Part shown: positions 1 to 8,961 of the stretch, piece by piece
Layout: each line of letters starts with the position of its first letter
Numbering within the stretch: the stretch's first letter is position 1
Assembly (NCBI GenBank): GCA_031271265.1
Contig: JAISWB010000041.1
Coordinates: 1-43,814, forward strand
DNA: 43,814 nt
Direction of reading: 5' to 3'
Source: Desulfovibrio sp.
GTDB taxonomy: Bacteria; Desulfobacterota; Desulfovibrionia; Desulfovibrionales; Desulfovibrionaceae
The notes under the pieces: generated by a model
The model's input: the letters and a program-made list of their open reading frames with translations, nothing else
What the model was told of the DNA's origin: nothing
Databases searched by the model: none
Program-made: the position numbers and the translations under genes

Positions 1-339
1 CTTGCGGAAATCTCCTTCATCGAAGACCTCACCCATACCCTGCGCTTCGCATACTACAAAGGCACGAACAGTTCCGATGGTGTACGCCATGCACGCGAAA
101 ACGACGGCCCTGTATTCAAATACGGCAGCGATACCCTGTACCTGACGGACAAGGATCATGTGTTCGAAGTAAACTTCGACCACAGCTATGCGATTTACGA
201 AAACCTCACCGCCGTTCTGGAACTCGGCTGGCTGCATCTGTCCGCCGACCGGGACACATGGCAGGATACGAGCGAGGATTACGGCTCAACCGGGCAGAAC
301 GCCTGGAAAGCCCAGTTGGCCTTACAGTTCAGCTTCTAG
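1..339 (+). CDS. Outer-membrane homotrimeric porin, C-terminal fragment (5' end outside window)
   Basis: The reading frame is open from base 1 and ends at TAG 337-339, giving 112 residues of a protein whose start lies outside the window. The fragment alternates polar and aromatic residues, as in amphipathic beta-strands (for example FEVNFDHSYAIYENLTAVLELGW), and ends in Gln-Phe-Ser-Phe. A terminal Phe is the usual C-terminal signature recognised by the BAM machinery in outer-membrane beta-barrels. The strand pattern resembles the porins that are abundant in Desulfovibrio outer membranes. A strong terminator follows 46 bases later, so this is the last gene of its transcript. The beta-barrel assignment is fairly secure; the exact porin family is from memory of similar proteins. 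Confidence 0.75.
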   Translation, partial: LAEISFIEDLTHTLRFAYYKGTNSSDGVRHARENDGPVFKYGSDTLYLTDKDHVFEVNFDHSYAIYENLTAVLELGWLHLSADRDTWQDTSEDYGSTGQNAWKAQLALQFSF

Positions 340-385
340 CGCTTACTTTTGCCGGTAAGCACCGGCAACACAGCGACAGCACTAC

Positions 386-424
386 AAACCCGGCCGGCCA
401 GACAAGCTCGGCCGGGTTTTTGTT
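386..424 (+). terminator. Rho-independent terminator after the porin gene
   Basis: A 10-bp inverted repeat, AAACCCGGCC at 386-395 and GGCCGGGTTT at 410-419, is followed directly by further T residues (420-421, then GTTT). It lies 46 bases after the porin stop codon and is the clearest intrinsic terminator at this end of the window. Confidence 0.85.
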
Positions 425-483
425 TCCGCTTTGGGGCAGCCGCAAATGCCGCGCCGCCGGGCGGTCCGGCAGTGTCATGCGGT

Positions 484-512
484 TTGACAAAACCGTGGCG
501 CCGTCATAGGAA
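484..512 (+). promoter_or_regulatory. Candidate sigma-70 promoter of the glycan cluster
   Basis: TTGACA at 484-489 is a perfect -35 hexamer, and a 17-base spacer leads to TAGGAA at 507-512 as a weak -10. It lies between the porin terminator and the epimerase start at 562, giving a leader of about 40 bases. The -35 is convincing; the -10 matches only three of six consensus positions. Confidence 0.45.
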
Positions 513-561
513 TTTTCATCAGACATTCCTTTTGTGGTTTGAAACATCTCCGGGAGGGAAG

Positions 562-1497
562 ATGGCCCTGTATCTTGTTACCGGCGCGGCCGGCTTTATC
601 GGCGCGGCCCTTGCCGCAGCTCTCGTTCGGGAAGGTCACGAGGTCGTGGGCGCGGACAACCTGAGTACGGGGTTCAGGGAGAATGTGCCGGCCGGAGTAC
701 GTTTTTTTTACGGCGACTGCGGTCTTCCCGACCTGTACAACGGGCTTCTGCCCGCGCGGCCGTATGACGCCGTGTTCCATGTAGCCGGGCAGAGCAGCGG
801 GGAAATCAGTTTCGACGACCCCGTCTACGATCTGCGGGCCAACACGGCATCTACCCTGCGCCTGTTGCGTTTTGCCCTGGACAACGGCTGTACGCGCTTC
901 ATTTACGCCGGGAGCATGTCCGTCTACGGGGTTCAGCCGGATGCGCCGGTGCGCGAGGAAGCACCCTGTCGTCCGGAATCCTTTTACGGAGTAAGCAAAC
1001 TGGCGAGCGAGCGTTATCTGCGGCTGCACGAGCAGTACGGCATGCGGTTCACCTCGCTGCGCCTCTTCAATGTTTACGGACCGGGCCAGAACATGGCCAA
1101 CATGCGCCAGGGCATGGTCAGCATCTTTATGTCCATGATGCTTGAGAACGGATATATCCACGTCAAGGGCAGCCCCGACCGCTACCGCGATTTCGTCTAC
1201 ATAGACGATGTGGTGCGGGCGTTTACGGCCTGCCCGGAGCGCAGGGAGTCCGAAGGGCGCATACTGAATATCGGCGGAAGCGGCAGAGTGACCGTCGGCA
1301 CCTTGGTGGACAAGCTTACGGCCCTGTCTCCGACGCCGGTGAGCGTCGAGTATGCCGGCGGTACGCCGGGCGACGTGTACGGCATTTACGCCGACATTTC
1401 CCTTGCCCGCGCGTGCCTGGGCTATGTACCCCAAGTGGGCCCGGATGAAGGGCTGGCCCGCATGTACGCCGCGCTTACGGCGCGGAGATCCGCCTGA
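562..1497 (+). CDS. NAD-dependent epimerase/dehydratase (extended SDR, UDP-glucose 4-epimerase-like)
   Basis: This 311-residue protein is an extended short-chain dehydrogenase that probably interconverts nucleotide sugars. The Rossmann motif TGAAGFIG lies at residues 7-14, with the glycines of GxxGxxG at 8, 11 and 14. The catalytic Tyr142-x3-Lys146 sits in YGVSK, preceded by the serine region at SMS (118-120). An in-frame ATG exists at 349, but 562 is chosen because GGGAGGG lies just upstream, the Rossmann strand then begins at residue 3, and the predicted promoter at 484-512 falls inside the longer form. The stop overlaps the next start as TGATG, so the two genes are translationally coupled. 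Family is certain; the sugar substrate cannot be read from the sequence. Confidence 0.88.
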   Translation: MALYLVTGAAGFIGAALAAALVREGHEVVGADNLSTGFRENVPAGVRFFYGDCGLPDLYNGLLPARPYDAVFHVAGQSSGEISFDDPVYDLRANTASTLRLLRFALDNGCTRFIYAGSMSVYGVQPDAPVREEAPCRPESFYGVSKLASERYLRLHEQYGMRFTSLRLFNVYGPGQNMANMRQGMVSIFMSMMLENGYIHVKGSPDRYRDFVYIDDVVRAFTACPERRESEGRILNIGGSGRVTVGTLVDKLTALSPTPVSVEYAGGTPGDVYGIYADISLARACLGYVPQVGPDEGLARMYAALTARRSA

Positions 1498-3197
1498 TGC
1501 GCCCGGAGGGCCGTCCGGGGGAACTTTTCGCGGCATTTTCGCGCATCAATGCGCGGGCCTTCAGGGACGACCGCCTCGTTTCCTGTCCGGTACTGTCCAA
1601 GTCCCCCGACAACGGTGACGTGTTGCGGCATTTTTTGGCACCGGGGCCGCGCAGGCCGCGCGGGCCGCTCTTCCTGCCCGTAACGGTATTACGCTACGCG
1701 GCCGCCAATGTCGGGCACCTGCTTTTCATGCTCTGCACGGCCCTGTTCATCCGCCTCCTGCATTTCCCGATGCCGGCGGCGCTGCGAACGCGGACGGGAA
1801 GCCGCTCCGCAAACGAAACGGCAAACGCCGACGGGGAGTTGCTGATTCTCGACACCTTCGCCGTGCTGCCTTCCCTGGCCCGTGAGGGAGCATACCGCGA
1901 GCTGTATCTCGTCGGACTTGAAGACGCCGTGCGCGCCGCGGGCCGCGAAACGCTGACCCTGTCCCGCCTTTACGGCAGCCGCGACCCGCGTGTACTGTGG
2001 AAAGCCCTCCGGGTACTTGCGCGCAAAGGCGACGCCCTGATCGAAGTACACCTGCTGACCTGCGGGGACTGGGCGCGGCTCGTGTTGCACATGCTGCTGT
2101 ATCCCGTCTCCCTGGCGCGCCTTGTCCGTTCCTTGAACAAGCCGGAAGAGGAGTGCATCCGCGAAGCCCTGATCGACTGTGCCGGGCAGTGTGTGCTGAT
2201 CGGGGAATCCAGGCGTCTGGCCGCCCGCCGCCTGGCTTTTCTGCTTTCATCGGAAAATTCCCTGCAAAGCCCGAATGCGACCGCCGCGCCAGCGCACCCG
2301 GCGCGCATCATCTCCTGGTACGAGAACCAGACGGTGAACAAGGCCTTTCAACGCGGCCTGGCGCAGGCGGAAAACGAAGGGGCGCGGCATGTCCGCGTGA
2401 CGGGAGCGCAGCTTTTCATCTGGCCGGATAATCTGCTGAACAATCATGCGGATGACGTCGAGGCGGAACTCGGCCTTGTCCCGGATTGCGTACTGGTCAA
2501 CGGCCCGTACTTTCTTCCGGCGCATTCCCGGCAAAACTATGCCGTGGGCCCTGCCCTGCGCTACGGGGACATTTTCAGGTCCGGCGTACACCGTGCAGGC
2601 GACGGGAACGCGGGCTGCGGCGCGGGCAACGACCCGCGTACCCCGCAGATATCCCGCGCCGCGTACGCAGGCAAGGGGCCGCGCTCCCGGCATACTTCCC
2701 CCGTTCTGGTTCTGCTTTCCTACCATCCAGAAGAAACCCGGCGCGTTCTGCGCCTGGTGCAACCGGCCGCAACGGATAACCCGGCCGCGTTTGCCTACCG
2801 CTTTCACCCGGCGACACGCATCGAGGACTTTGCCTCTCTTCTGCCTCCGGGGGCGCGCCTTGACCGCGGCCCCTTGCGTGAATCCCTGGATGCCGCCGGG
2901 GCCGTCATAGGCGCGGGATCCGGCGCACTGGTCGAGGCCGCTGCCGTGGGCATACCGGTCCTGGCCGTTGAAGACCCCTCGGGTATTCCAGGTTTGGGGC
3001 TCAACTACCTGCCGCCATACGGGAAAGGAGCACTGTGGGAAAGCGTCCGCAACCCGGAGGAGATCGCCCCGGCTCTGGCCGGGCTGCGCGCCCGCCTGAC
3101 CGATCCGGAGCGTCCGGCCGAGGTGCGGGCTTTTCGTGACCTGCTTTTCTGCGAGCCGACCCCGGAGCGCATACGGGATAGTTTCAATCTCGGATGA
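1497..3197 (+). CDS. Predicted GT-B-like surface-carbohydrate biosynthesis protein
   Basis: This is a 566-residue protein whose ATG overlaps the epimerase TGA by one base. The C-terminal third looks like the donor-binding half of a GT-B glycosyltransferase: a strand VLVLLSYHPEE, an AYRFHPATR segment (His-Pro, as in glycerophosphotransferase- and capsule-type enzymes) and the loop GAGSGALVEAAAVGIPVLAVE, which matches the usual GSS-x-ALxEA-x3-GxP pattern. The middle (ISWYENQTVNKAF, VNGPYF) recalls LIC13510-type surface carbohydrate proteins. An Arg/Gly/Ala-rich insertion at about residues 362-395 looks disordered. There is a hydrophobic stretch near residues 62-90. Fold assignment is moderately confident; donor, acceptor and reaction are unknown. 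The neighbours place it in envelope glycan synthesis. Confidence 0.6.
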   Translation: MRPEGRPGELFAAFSRINARAFRDDRLVSCPVLSKSPDNGDVLRHFLAPGPRRPRGPLFLPVTVLRYAAANVGHLLFMLCTALFIRLLHFPMPAALRTRTGSRSANETANADGELLILDTFAVLPSLAREGAYRELYLVGLEDAVRAAGRETLTLSRLYGSRDPRVLWKALRVLARKGDALIEVHLLTCGDWARLVLHMLLYPVSLARLVRSLNKPEEECIREALIDCAGQCVLIGESRRLAARRLAFLLSSENSLQSPNATAAPAHPARIISWYENQTVNKAFQRGLAQAENEGARHVRVTGAQLFIWPDNLLNNHADDVEAELGLVPDCVLVNGPYFLPAHSRQNYAVGPALRYGDIFRSGVHRAGDGNAGCGAGNDPRTPQISRAAYAGKGPRSRHTSPVLVLLSYHPEETRRVLRLVQPAATDNPAAFAYRFHPATRIEDFASLLPPGARLDRGPLRESLDAAGAVIGAGSGALVEAAAVGIPVLAVEDPSGIPGLGLNYLPPYGKGALWESVRNPEEIAPALAGLRARLTDPERPAEVRAFRDLLFCEPTPERIRDSFNLG

Positions 3198-3387
3198 TGC
3201 CCGTCGTTATACCCCCTCGGCAAGGGCCTGCGACATAACAAGGCACAATATACGGCATATTCACCTGCTTCATGGGAGAGCAGAAAGCCCTTGGTCCGGG
3301 CTGCCGGTTTTTTTTGACCGTCGGCAAGAAATCTGATACCCCGCACAAAAAATCGGCAAACTCAAACCCGGACATTCCGCACCCGCC

Positions 3388-5028
3388 ATGACCCACATAC
3401 ACAACCTGCTGCGCCGAGCTAAGGAGGATTTCCGCTCGGCCCGCGCCCGTCAGTGGATTGCCGGCCTCAAGGCCGATCTGTGTTCGCGTTGTTTTGCGGG
3501 TTTGCTGCTGATCTACCTTGTCGGCATAAGCGCTTTGCTTCGCGCCGATTATCTCTTTCTGGACGATTTGGGGCGCGCGATGACCGGCATGCGCGGCTGG
3601 GGGTCCGGCGGACGTCCGTTGTCCGACTTTTTTGCTTCCCTTTTTTATCTGAGCAGCCGCACCTTCGATGCCTCTCCCCTGACCCAGCTCACGGCGACAG
3701 GCATCCTGGCTCTGGTGTCCGTGCTGCTGCTCAAGGCTGTGCGCGTCAAGTTGTCATGGCCGTCGGTCCTTTGCGTTACGCCGGTCGGCTTGAGTCCGTA
3801 TATTCTGGAAAATTTGTCTTTCAAATTCGATTCCCCGTATATGGCGGCGGCGCTGATTTTTGCCGTGTTGCCTCCGGCCTTGACCTTTCTGAAAAACAAA
3901 AGCGTGATTTTCTTTGTGTCCACGCTCTGCCTGTACTGCGCCTGCGTCTTGTATCACGCGGCCCTCGGCGCGTATGTCTGCATTGCGATCTGGCTGCTGC
4001 TTTCCGACCTGTCCTCGCGCAAGCCGCCGCGCGCTGCCCTGCGGCGGGCCTTAACGCTTGCGCCGCCCTTCGTCGTCGGCGTGGGCGCCTTTACAGTTGT
4101 GTCGAGCGCTCTGAACAGCCTGAGCAGTTTTCACTCCCGTATAGTCAATGCGCTGGCAATACCGTCCCTCTTCGATATGCCTGCGGTACTGGCCCGCAAT
4201 ATCGGAATCTACTTTGAGGTACTGTTCTACGACTGGAGTCCGAGTTGCTTCGGCTGGCTGCAGGCAGCGTGTTTCGCGCTTTTCGCCGTCCTGACGCTCA
4301 TGCGCCTGCACCGGAACCGGCTCAAGGACAAGCGGCGGAGCGTGGGGGAGGGCGGATTTGCGCCGTTTCCGCGTCTTGCGGCGGTGCTGTTGCTGACGGC
4401 CTTCCTGCCTTTGAGCATTTTCGGCCTGCAGTTTTGCATGCAGAATCCGCTCTGGTGGCCGCGTTATTTTCAAAGTTTCGGTTTTCTGCCTGCCCTGTGC
4501 CTGCTCGGCATCCGCCGGACGGCGAAAAAAGGCTTGTGCGGCAAAGCGGTTACGGTGCTGTCGGCGCTTATGACCATGCAACTCGTGCTTTTCGCCGATG
4601 TCTACGGCAATCTTCTGGCCCGACAGCGAGAATGGGAATTTTTGCATTTTGCCCCGCTGTACACTGACCTGCGCAAGCTTGTCCGGGACGGTGACTGCAA
4701 AACCGTCATCTTCAAGGGAAGCATCGGGCACACGCCGCTTATGCGTACTCCGGCCTCAAAATTTCCGATTTTGCGCAAGCTGGTGCATATCTACGCGAGT
4801 GATGAATACAACGGCTATTGGAGCGGCAAGCAGTTGAGGATTTACGGAATCACCGTCAACCGTGTGACCGGAAATCCGCCTGCCTCCACCCTGAGGAGCG
4901 TCCGGACGGACAACGCCGCGTATACGATCGGGATAAGTCCGGAAGGGACGGCCGTTGTGACCTTTTTCCCGGTGGAAGAAATTCCGGCTCTGCCCGAAAT
5001 ATTGCGTTCAGATCCGGAGCGGCTTTGA
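3388..5028 (+). CDS. GtrII-type integral-membrane glucosyltransferase
   Basis: This 546-residue polytopic membrane protein has about ten or more hydrophobic segments. The first segment (LLLIYLVGISALL) is followed by FLDDLGRAMTGMRGW and GGRPLSDFF. This acidic pair plus W-x-n-GRPL pattern in the first periplasmic loop is typical of the Glucos_trans_II (GtrII/GtrV) family, which adds glucosyl groups from a polyprenyl-phosphate donor to O-antigen. The C-terminal 150 residues form a soluble, presumably periplasmic domain. No GtrA flippase or GtrB polyprenyl-phosphate glucosyltransferase is visible in the window, so the donor would have to be made elsewhere. The ribosome binding site before ATG 3388 is weak. 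A poor promoter-like sequence (TTGACC 3314-3319, 17-base spacer, TACCCC) precedes it. The 190-base gap upstream has no other gene. Confidence 0.72.
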   Translation: MTHIHNLLRRAKEDFRSARARQWIAGLKADLCSRCFAGLLLIYLVGISALLRADYLFLDDLGRAMTGMRGWGSGGRPLSDFFASLFYLSSRTFDASPLTQLTATGILALVSVLLLKAVRVKLSWPSVLCVTPVGLSPYILENLSFKFDSPYMAAALIFAVLPPALTFLKNKSVIFFVSTLCLYCACVLYHAALGAYVCIAIWLLLSDLSSRKPPRAALRRALTLAPPFVVGVGAFTVVSSALNSLSSFHSRIVNALAIPSLFDMPAVLARNIGIYFEVLFYDWSPSCFGWLQAACFALFAVLTLMRLHRNRLKDKRRSVGEGGFAPFPRLAAVLLLTAFLPLSIFGLQFCMQNPLWWPRYFQSFGFLPALCLLGIRRTAKKGLCGKAVTVLSALMTMQLVLFADVYGNLLARQREWEFLHFAPLYTDLRKLVRDGDCKTVIFKGSIGHTPLMRTPASKFPILRKLVHIYASDEYNGYWSGKQLRIYGITVNRVTGNPPASTLRSVRTDNAAYTIGISPEGTAVVTFFPVEEIPALPEILRSDPERL

Positions 5029-5065
5029 ATACCGGCCCGCGCCGGGACAGGAGGAACATCCGGCA

Positions 5066-6481
5066 ATGACCGGTAAAACGCAACGTGTCGCTGTCGCCGC
5101 TGTCGCCGTTCTATTGGTGTGTACGGCCTGTTTCAATGTGTTCTACCGGCTGAACGACGGGATCATCGCCAGTTGGGACGAGGCGCGGCACGGCGTAAGC
5201 GCTCTGGAGATGATCGAAAGCGGCAATTATCTGGTCAACACCTATGGATACAAGCCTGATTATTTCAACGCCAAGCCGGTCTTGTCCTTTTATCCTGTTG
5301 TCGCAGGCTTCAAACTGTTTGGAAAGACACTGCTCGGCCTGCGTTTTTTTTCCGCCGTCGCCTTTCTGCTGACCGCTTCGGCCGTGGCGTTGTTTGCCCT
5401 GCGTTACCGGGGGCCGGCGTTCGGTCTGCTTGCCGTCGGCATTTTCATCACCTCCATACGCCTGATCACCCGGCACGGGGCCAGGACGGGCGATGCCGAC
5501 GCCGTCTTCGTCGTGTTGTACGCCCTGTCCCTGTTCAGCGTTCTGGCGCCGGGCAAGGGCTTTCACCGGTACTTCATCGCCGCCTTCATCGCCGGTCTTG
5601 CCTTTCTGAGCAAAAGTTTCCATGTCGCTCATCTGGGAGTGAGCCTTGTCCTGCTCTTTCTGACGGACTACGGCGTGAATGCGCGTTCCCTGGGGCGCGG
5701 CGCGGTCTGCCTGGGGCTCGCCGCCCTTCCTGTCGGCGTGTGGGCATACCTGCGCATGGGGTACGACGGCACGGTCTTTTTTGAGCAGATGCTGTTCAAC
5801 GACGTGGTGCGGCGTGTGTCCACGGTTATGGAAGGGCACAACGGAGGGGTGTATTACTATTTCATCAAGATACTGCAGAACTTTCCGGTCTGGCTCGGAG
5901 GGGCGGCTCTGTTGATCGGCGTGTCCCTGGGTTGCGCGCGTCCGTTTTCCTTAAAGGATTTGCCGGGAATGTTCCGGGTGCGCGGCGCGGTGTCGCGCAG
6001 GTTGTTGCTGGTCGTGATCGTGCCTTTCGTCATGCTCACATGCAGCACCTCCAAGCTGGACTGGTACCTGTACCCGGCCTTTCCGTTTCTTTCCATACTG
6101 CTCGCCGAGGCCGGCGTCTGCTTCGCCGGGCGGATACTGCGCGTTCACCCGGTCGTCCGGCCTTTGATCCTGCTCCTGCCTGTCCTCTGTTTTGCGGCTC
6201 AGGAAGTCGTGACGTTGCGCAACGTCGCATTTATGGCTGAAGAACGCGACAGGTCGCAGGAAATTATCCGGGAAACGGCGCAACGTGACCCTTCCGTGCC
6301 CGTGTACCTTTTTGTGGAAACAAAAAAGAACGGTTGGCGTCAGGCCCTGGTCATGGCGTCAAAAATGTATACTAGGAAAATGTATTTGCTGCCGGGAGGC
6401 AAAAAGGCCCACGATGCGTTTTCCGGAGGAGAAAAAGTGCTGATTTACGACAGGATGCAGGCCCCTCCGCAAGGCACATGA
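5066..6481 (+). CDS. GT39-family (ArnT/PMT-like) membrane glycosyltransferase
   Basis: This 471-residue membrane protein has about ten hydrophobic segments. After the first segment comes IIASWDEARHG: the Asp-Glu pair in the first periplasmic loop is the catalytic signature of GT-C enzymes such as ArnT and protein mannosyltransferases. The following YFNAKPVLSFYP corresponds to the N-x-KPPL motif of the same family. These enzymes move a sugar from a polyprenyl-phosphate carrier to lipid A, other glycans or proteins. AGGAGG lies about 12 bases before ATG 5066, and the gap to the preceding gene is only 37 bases, so co-transcription is likely. The acceptor is unknown. No arnBCA-type genes are visible, so lipid A aminoarabinose modification is not specifically supported. 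Confidence 0.75.
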   Translation: MTGKTQRVAVAAVAVLLVCTACFNVFYRLNDGIIASWDEARHGVSALEMIESGNYLVNTYGYKPDYFNAKPVLSFYPVVAGFKLFGKTLLGLRFFSAVAFLLTASAVALFALRYRGPAFGLLAVGIFITSIRLITRHGARTGDADAVFVVLYALSLFSVLAPGKGFHRYFIAAFIAGLAFLSKSFHVAHLGVSLVLLFLTDYGVNARSLGRGAVCLGLAALPVGVWAYLRMGYDGTVFFEQMLFNDVVRRVSTVMEGHNGGVYYYFIKILQNFPVWLGGAALLIGVSLGCARPFSLKDLPGMFRVRGAVSRRLLLVVIVPFVMLTCSTSKLDWYLYPAFPFLSILLAEAGVCFAGRILRVHPVVRPLILLLPVLCFAAQEVVTLRNVAFMAEERDRSQEIIRETAQRDPSVPVYLFVETKKNGWRQALVMASKMYTRKMYLLPGGKKAHDAFSGGEKVLIYDRMQAPPQGT

Positions 6482-6568
6482 CACACTTCATTTATTGAAA
6501 CGCCTTGCAGCCGATGTGGTCGGTTATTGCGTTGCCGGACAGAGGGAGAAACGGAAAACTCCGGCGCT

Positions 6569-7591
6569 TCAGTTGATATAGACGCCGCCGTAAAGCCGCT
6601 GGTCATCCAGGGTTTTGCCGGTGCCGCGCACAACGGTAGTCAGGGGATCCGGATCAATAAGGATATTCAGGCCCGTGCTTTTGTGAATCAGCGTATCCAG
6701 GCCCTTGAGCAGGGCGCCGCCGCCCGCCAGCAGAATGCCGTTGTCCGCGATGTCCGCCGCCAGTTCCGGCGGGGTCTTCTCCAGGGCCTTGTGCACCGCC
6801 AGCAGTATGGCCCGCACCGGGTCGGTCAACGCCTCGCGCACATGGCCGTCCGTCACCCGCACCGAACGCGGCGTGCCGGAAACCATGTCCTTGCCGGACA
6901 CCTCCACCACAAGTTGCTCCGGCAGCGGAAACGCCGACCCGACAGCCAGCTTGATGCGCTCGGACATGTTCTCGCCGATGAACAACTGGAATTCGTTCTG
7001 AAAATACCGCTGCACGGCTGTATTCATGGCGTCCCCTGCCACGCGGACCGATTCTGCATAGGCGATGGCCGAAAGGGAAATGACGGCGACTTCGGTCGTG
7101 CCGCCGCCTATGTCCACCACCATGTTGCCGAGAGGCATGTGGAACGGCAACCCGGCGCCGATGGCCGCGGCCATCGGTTCCTCCACAAGACGCACGTTAT
7201 TGGCGCCCGCCTGCTGCGCGGACTCCACCACCGCCCGTTTTTCCACCTGGGTGATGCCCGTGGGGACGCAAATCACAATGTTCGGCCGGGCCAGACTGAA
7301 GCCGGCTATCACCTTTTTGATGAAAAAGGCGATCATCTGCCGCGTGACCTCAAAATCCGCGATGACGCCGTCGCGCATGGGACGTATGGCCTTGATGCTC
7401 TTGGGCGTGCGGCCGAGAAATTCCTTGGCTTCCCTGCCGACGGCCAGCACATGCCCGCGTTCCGCGTCCAGGGCCACAACGGACGGCTCGTTCAGCACTA
7501 TGCCGTTCTGTCTGGTGTAGAGCAGGGTATTGGCGGTACCGAGATCCATCGCCAAGTCTTTGCTGAACATGTTGAAAAGTTTACGGAACAT
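6569..7591 (-). CDS. mreB: MreB, bacterial actin, rod-shape determinant
   Basis: This 340-residue protein is MreB, the actin homologue that polymerises on the inner membrane and guides lateral peptidoglycan synthesis. The phosphate-1 motif DLGTANT, the phosphate-2 motif DIGGGTTEVAV and the GILLAGGGALL adenosine motif are all present, and the length is normal. The chosen ATG at 7591 gives MFRKLFNMFSKDLAMDLGT, matching the amphipathic N-terminus of Gram-negative MreB; an in-frame start 51 bases upstream adds only an Arg/Gln-rich leader and is unlikely. The gene is not followed by mreC or mreD: the next gene on the far side is convergent. It could therefore be a stand-alone paralogue (Mbl-like). 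I saw no clear terminator in the 87 bases between it and the glycan cluster. Confidence 0.93.
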   Translation of the reverse strand: MFRKLFNMFSKDLAMDLGTANTLLYTRQNGIVLNEPSVVALDAERGHVLAVGREAKEFLGRTPKSIKAIRPMRDGVIADFEVTRQMIAFFIKKVIAGFSLARPNIVICVPTGITQVEKRAVVESAQQAGANNVRLVEEPMAAAIGAGLPFHMPLGNMVVDIGGGTTEVAVISLSAIAYAESVRVAGDAMNTAVQRYFQNEFQLFIGENMSERIKLAVGSAFPLPEQLVVEVSGKDMVSGTPRSVRVTDGHVREALTDPVRAILLAVHKALEKTPPELAADIADNGILLAGGGALLKGLDTLIHKSTGLNILIDPDPLTTVVRGTGKTLDDQRLYGGVYIN

Positions 7592-7861
7592 GCTGTAGTG
7601 CGCTCTCTGTTGTCGGGTTCCGCAGTCATTATCCGGGGGCAAAAATATCGCTTACCGTCAGCTCCGCAGCGCTCGGCGAAAACGTTTTTCCGCGTCGCTC
7701 ACGCCGCCTTCGGCGGCGCGCCGGTCTATCGTCCGGCGCTTACCCGGAGTCCGGTAGAAATTCTCCGGGTATCATTGGGTTCCGCAAGTTCGTGCGCTCA
7801 GCGTGATTGCGCATACTATACGCAGGCCGCAGTATCTGCAAGGAAAAAGCGCAGGCGCGGC

Positions 7862-8926
7862 TCATTGCTGCGGTGTGTCGCCTCCGGCGTCGGGCAAAGC
7901 GCGTTCCGTCTCCCGGTGCAGGTCGCGCAGGCGGCTTTTGATGAACAGGTTCTCCAGAAAAAGCGCCATATGCTCGGCCGCCATGCGTATGAAATCCTGC
8001 ATGGCGCCGCCGACGCGCAACGGCGTCTCGTGGGCCAGGCACAGAACTCCGCGCGTTCTCCTCTGAATGACCAGCGGCAGGGCCGACACGGTTCGGAACT
8101 GCGGCAGCCCGGCCTCCCGGCCCAGGAGCGGCGTTTCGGACAATCCGTCCGCGCCGTTGCCGTGCAGGGGCGTGCCGTTGCGGAACACCCAGCCCACAAC
8201 CCCGCTGCTCATGGGAAACTGCGGCGATTGTCCGCCCGGCCGCAGCAACCGGTCGCTGTTTTCGCCCTCGACGCTGTAGTTTTTCCCGTCCGGGCCGCGC
8301 GTACACAGCAGGGCATAGGAAAATCCCGTCAACCCGGACATGAGTTCCAGGTACCGGCGCAGAAACTCCGCCCAGCGGGAATGGCGTTTGCGCAAATCAT
8401 ACACGGCGCGCAAGCCGGCATAGCAACGCAGTATCTGCCTGTTTTCCACACTGTCGTCAACGGTTTTACCCAGGCGGGCGACAAGGTCGGCGAAGAGGTG
8501 CAGCATTTTCTGGTCCTGCTCGGAAAAGGAATACTGGCGCTTGCTGTCCACGCACAGCGCGCCTTCCGCGTCCGGCAGGGCGCAGCCCATGAAGGCCTTG
8601 ATATGCTGCTCTTCGTTCCCGGCGTAATACCCGAGACGGTTTTTGCGGCGGTCGAAGTTGGCGACCAGAAGCGGTTCCCGGTTGCGCAGTATCCAGCCCG
8701 CCAGCCCCATGCCTTCGCGGATCTCGGCGGAAAAATCCAGGCTGTTGCCCAGGCTGAAACCGGACGCCGCGTAATAAACGCGGCCTCCCTCGGCGGACGC
8801 TTCATCCGCGGGCAGGAAAAGGACCGCTGAATAGGCGTTCAGCACACTGCACAGTATGCCCAAAAGGCGGTCGTAACAGGAAAGCGCACCCGCCGCCCCG
8901 GCTTCGTCCCTGAAATTTTCCGGCAC
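7862..8926 (-). CDS. Tandem GAF-domain sensory protein
   Basis: This protein of about 354 residues contains two GAF-like domains. The first spans roughly residues 15-160 (GMGLAGWILRNREPLLVANF and CALPDAEGALCVDSK are typical GAF strands). The second spans about 190-320 (SGVVGWVFRNGTPL, SALPLVIQRRTRGVLCLAHE). No output domain (kinase, GGDEF, HTH or phosphatase) is present, so it may be a ligand- or redox-sensing partner. The frame is open up to a TTG at 8965, but that codon overlaps the -10 of a good promoter, so the GTG at 8926 (Val-Pro-Glu-Asn) behind a GGGGG tract is preferred. It lies 270 bases upstream of mreB on the same strand; a 7-bp hairpin with a TTC loop lies in that gap. Function is unassigned. 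Confidence 0.72.
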   Translation of the reverse strand: MPENFRDEAGAAGALSCYDRLLGILCSVLNAYSAVLFLPADEASAEGGRVYYAASGFSLGNSLDFSAEIREGMGLAGWILRNREPLLVANFDRRKNRLGYYAGNEEQHIKAFMGCALPDAEGALCVDSKRQYSFSEQDQKMLHLFADLVARLGKTVDDSVENRQILRCYAGLRAVYDLRKRHSRWAEFLRRYLELMSGLTGFSYALLCTRGPDGKNYSVEGENSDRLLRPGGQSPQFPMSSGVVGWVFRNGTPLHGNGADGLSETPLLGREAGLPQFRTVSALPLVIQRRTRGVLCLAHETPLRVGGAMQDFIRMAAEHMALFLENLFIKSRLRDLHRETERALPDAGGDTPQQ

Positions 8927-8961
8927 CGTCTTGCCCCCGTGTGCGGTAATGACGCACAATG

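Noticed and set aside
349..561. A longer N-terminus for the epimerase, starting at 349
   Set aside because: The extra 71 residues run through the porin terminator and the predicted promoter, and would place a Pro/Arg-rich leader before the Rossmann strand; ATG 562 has a good ribosome binding site.
3314..3342. Promoter before the GtrII-like gene (TTGACC, 17 bases, TACCCC)
   Set aside because: The -10 matches only two of six consensus bases; I mention it in the gene entry but do not call it.
7689..7730. Terminator between the GAF gene and mreB
   Set aside because: There is a strong GC hairpin with a TTC loop, but no T-run on either strand after it.
6527..8830. A 767-codon plus-strand open frame across mreB and the GAF gene
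   Set aside because: It is antisense to two securely identified genes and its product is rich in His, Arg and Gln with no family motif; it is a composition artefact.
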